Part shown: one piece after another, positions 63,789-64,000 of the stretch
Position numbering within the stretch: the stretch's first letter is position 1
Layout of the letters: the number at the start of each line of letters is the position of its first letter
Assembly (NCBI RefSeq): GCF_002592005.1
Contig: NZ_NVQF01000001.1
Location: 1-64,000, forward strand
DNA from: Mycolicibacterium palauense
GTDB taxonomy: Bacteria > Actinomycetota > Actinomycetes > Mycobacteriales > Mycobacteriaceae
Reading direction: 5' to 3'
Length of the DNA stretch: 64,000 nt
Program-made: the position numbers and the translations under genes
The notes under the pieces: model-generated
Databases searched by the model: none
What the model was told of the DNA's origin: nothing
What the model saw: the letters and a program-made list of their open reading frames with translations, nothing else

Positions 63789-64000
63789 GCTGCGCGCGCA
63801 GCGCGTCGCGTACCGCCTCGACGGCGGCATCGACCTCCGCGCACGACACCGTCAAGGCCGGGCGGAACCGCACGCTGGTCTCGCCGCTGCCCAGCATCAC
63901 CACCTGCGACTGCCACAGCCGCGCGATCAGCGCATCCCGCTGGGCCGCGGTGGGCAGGCTGAACGCGCACATCAACCCGCGTCCGCGGACGTCGAGCACG
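63781..64000 (-). CDS. lat: L-lysine epsilon-aminotransferase Lat, C-terminal part
   Basis: This is the 3' end of a gene that runs off the right edge. The visible 73 residues (VLDVRGRGLMCAFSLPTAAQ at the start, SVRFRPALTVSCAEVDAAVEAV later) match the C-terminus of the class III aminotransferase Lat, which is Rv3290c in M. tuberculosis and is up-regulated in persistence there. The position after sigF/rsbW in the same map supports it. The PLP lysine lies outside the window. Confidence 0.88.
   Translation of the reverse strand, partial: VLDVRGRGLMCAFSLPTAAQRDALIARLWQSQVVMLGSGETSVRFRPALTVSCAEVDAAVEAVRDALRAQLS

Overview
The window is about 70% GC, uses GTG starts freely, and packs genes with 1-4 bp stop/start overlaps. 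Its content is that of a mycobacterium: SecA1, the MtrA-MtrB-LpqB signalling operon, SahH, AlkB with two rubredoxins, WhiB2, F420 biosynthesis (FbiA/FbiB), the rhamnose/arabinogalactan linker genes, AccA3/AccD5/AccE5 and SigF/RsbW. Gene order follows the M. tuberculosis Rv3240c-Rv3290c interval, from memory of that map. Accessory genes that I do not remember there suggest a faster-growing environmental relative (Mycolicibacterium-like). No tRNA, rRNA, CRISPR array, transposase or replication origin was recognised.

Layout. 1-9.9 kb: end of a DUF6459-type gene, secA1, a long-form hibernation factor, a ComF-like phosphoribosyltransferase, a divergent SDR/MerR pair around a palindromic operator, and a diguanylate cyclase bordered by tandem repeats at both ends. 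8-13 kb: tmk-mtrA-mtrB-lpqB, transcribed leftwards. 13-18.4 kb: a secreted lipase, sahH, and alkB-rubA-rubB-tetR with successive 4-bp overlaps. 18.7-23.1 kb: manA, an SIS-like protein, phosphomannomutase and a DUF3499 protein. 23.4-28.8 kb: an inactive-looking zincin, whiB2, fbiA-fbiB-Nudix, and GDP-mannose pyrophosphorylase. 28.8-33.5 kb: rmlD-wbbL1, an LCP ligase, a TIGR03089 protein and a small membrane protein. 33.5-43.1 kb: birA, fadE25, purE/purK, a GtrA protein, a PH-domain protein, accD5-accE5-maf, sseA-sufE.

43.1-49 kb is an accessory stretch around accA3 and mdh. It holds two pairs of tandem paralogous small secreted proteins: a 116-residue pair ending in a Gly/Pro/Trp-rich tail with a shared promoter-like motif, and a PASTA-like pair.

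49-52.3 kb and 57.9-61.5 kb carry the two halves of a purine-catabolism set: a MocA-like nucleotidyltransferase, an NCS2 permease fused to an OHCU-decarboxylase-like domain, a stand-alone OHCU decarboxylase, a 5-hydroxyisourate hydrolase, then a two-gene xanthine-dehydrogenase-type molybdoenzyme. No uricase is present. Between the halves lies a SigF module: a STAS protein whose gene overlaps sigF tail to tail, sigF, rsbW, a good SigF-type promoter, a small acidic protein, a CsbD-like protein, a KsgA-like methyltransferase with an altered motif, and an SRPBCC/ArsR operon with a double operator.

61.5-64 kb: a maleylpyruvate-isomerase-like protein, a DUF559/VSR-like nuclease gene bracketed by a perfect 29-bp direct repeat, a membrane-anchored Mrr-like nuclease, and the 3' end of the lysine epsilon-aminotransferase gene lat. 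Many genes have a TANNNT -10 box 6-7 nt before the start codon, so leaderless transcription is probably common here.
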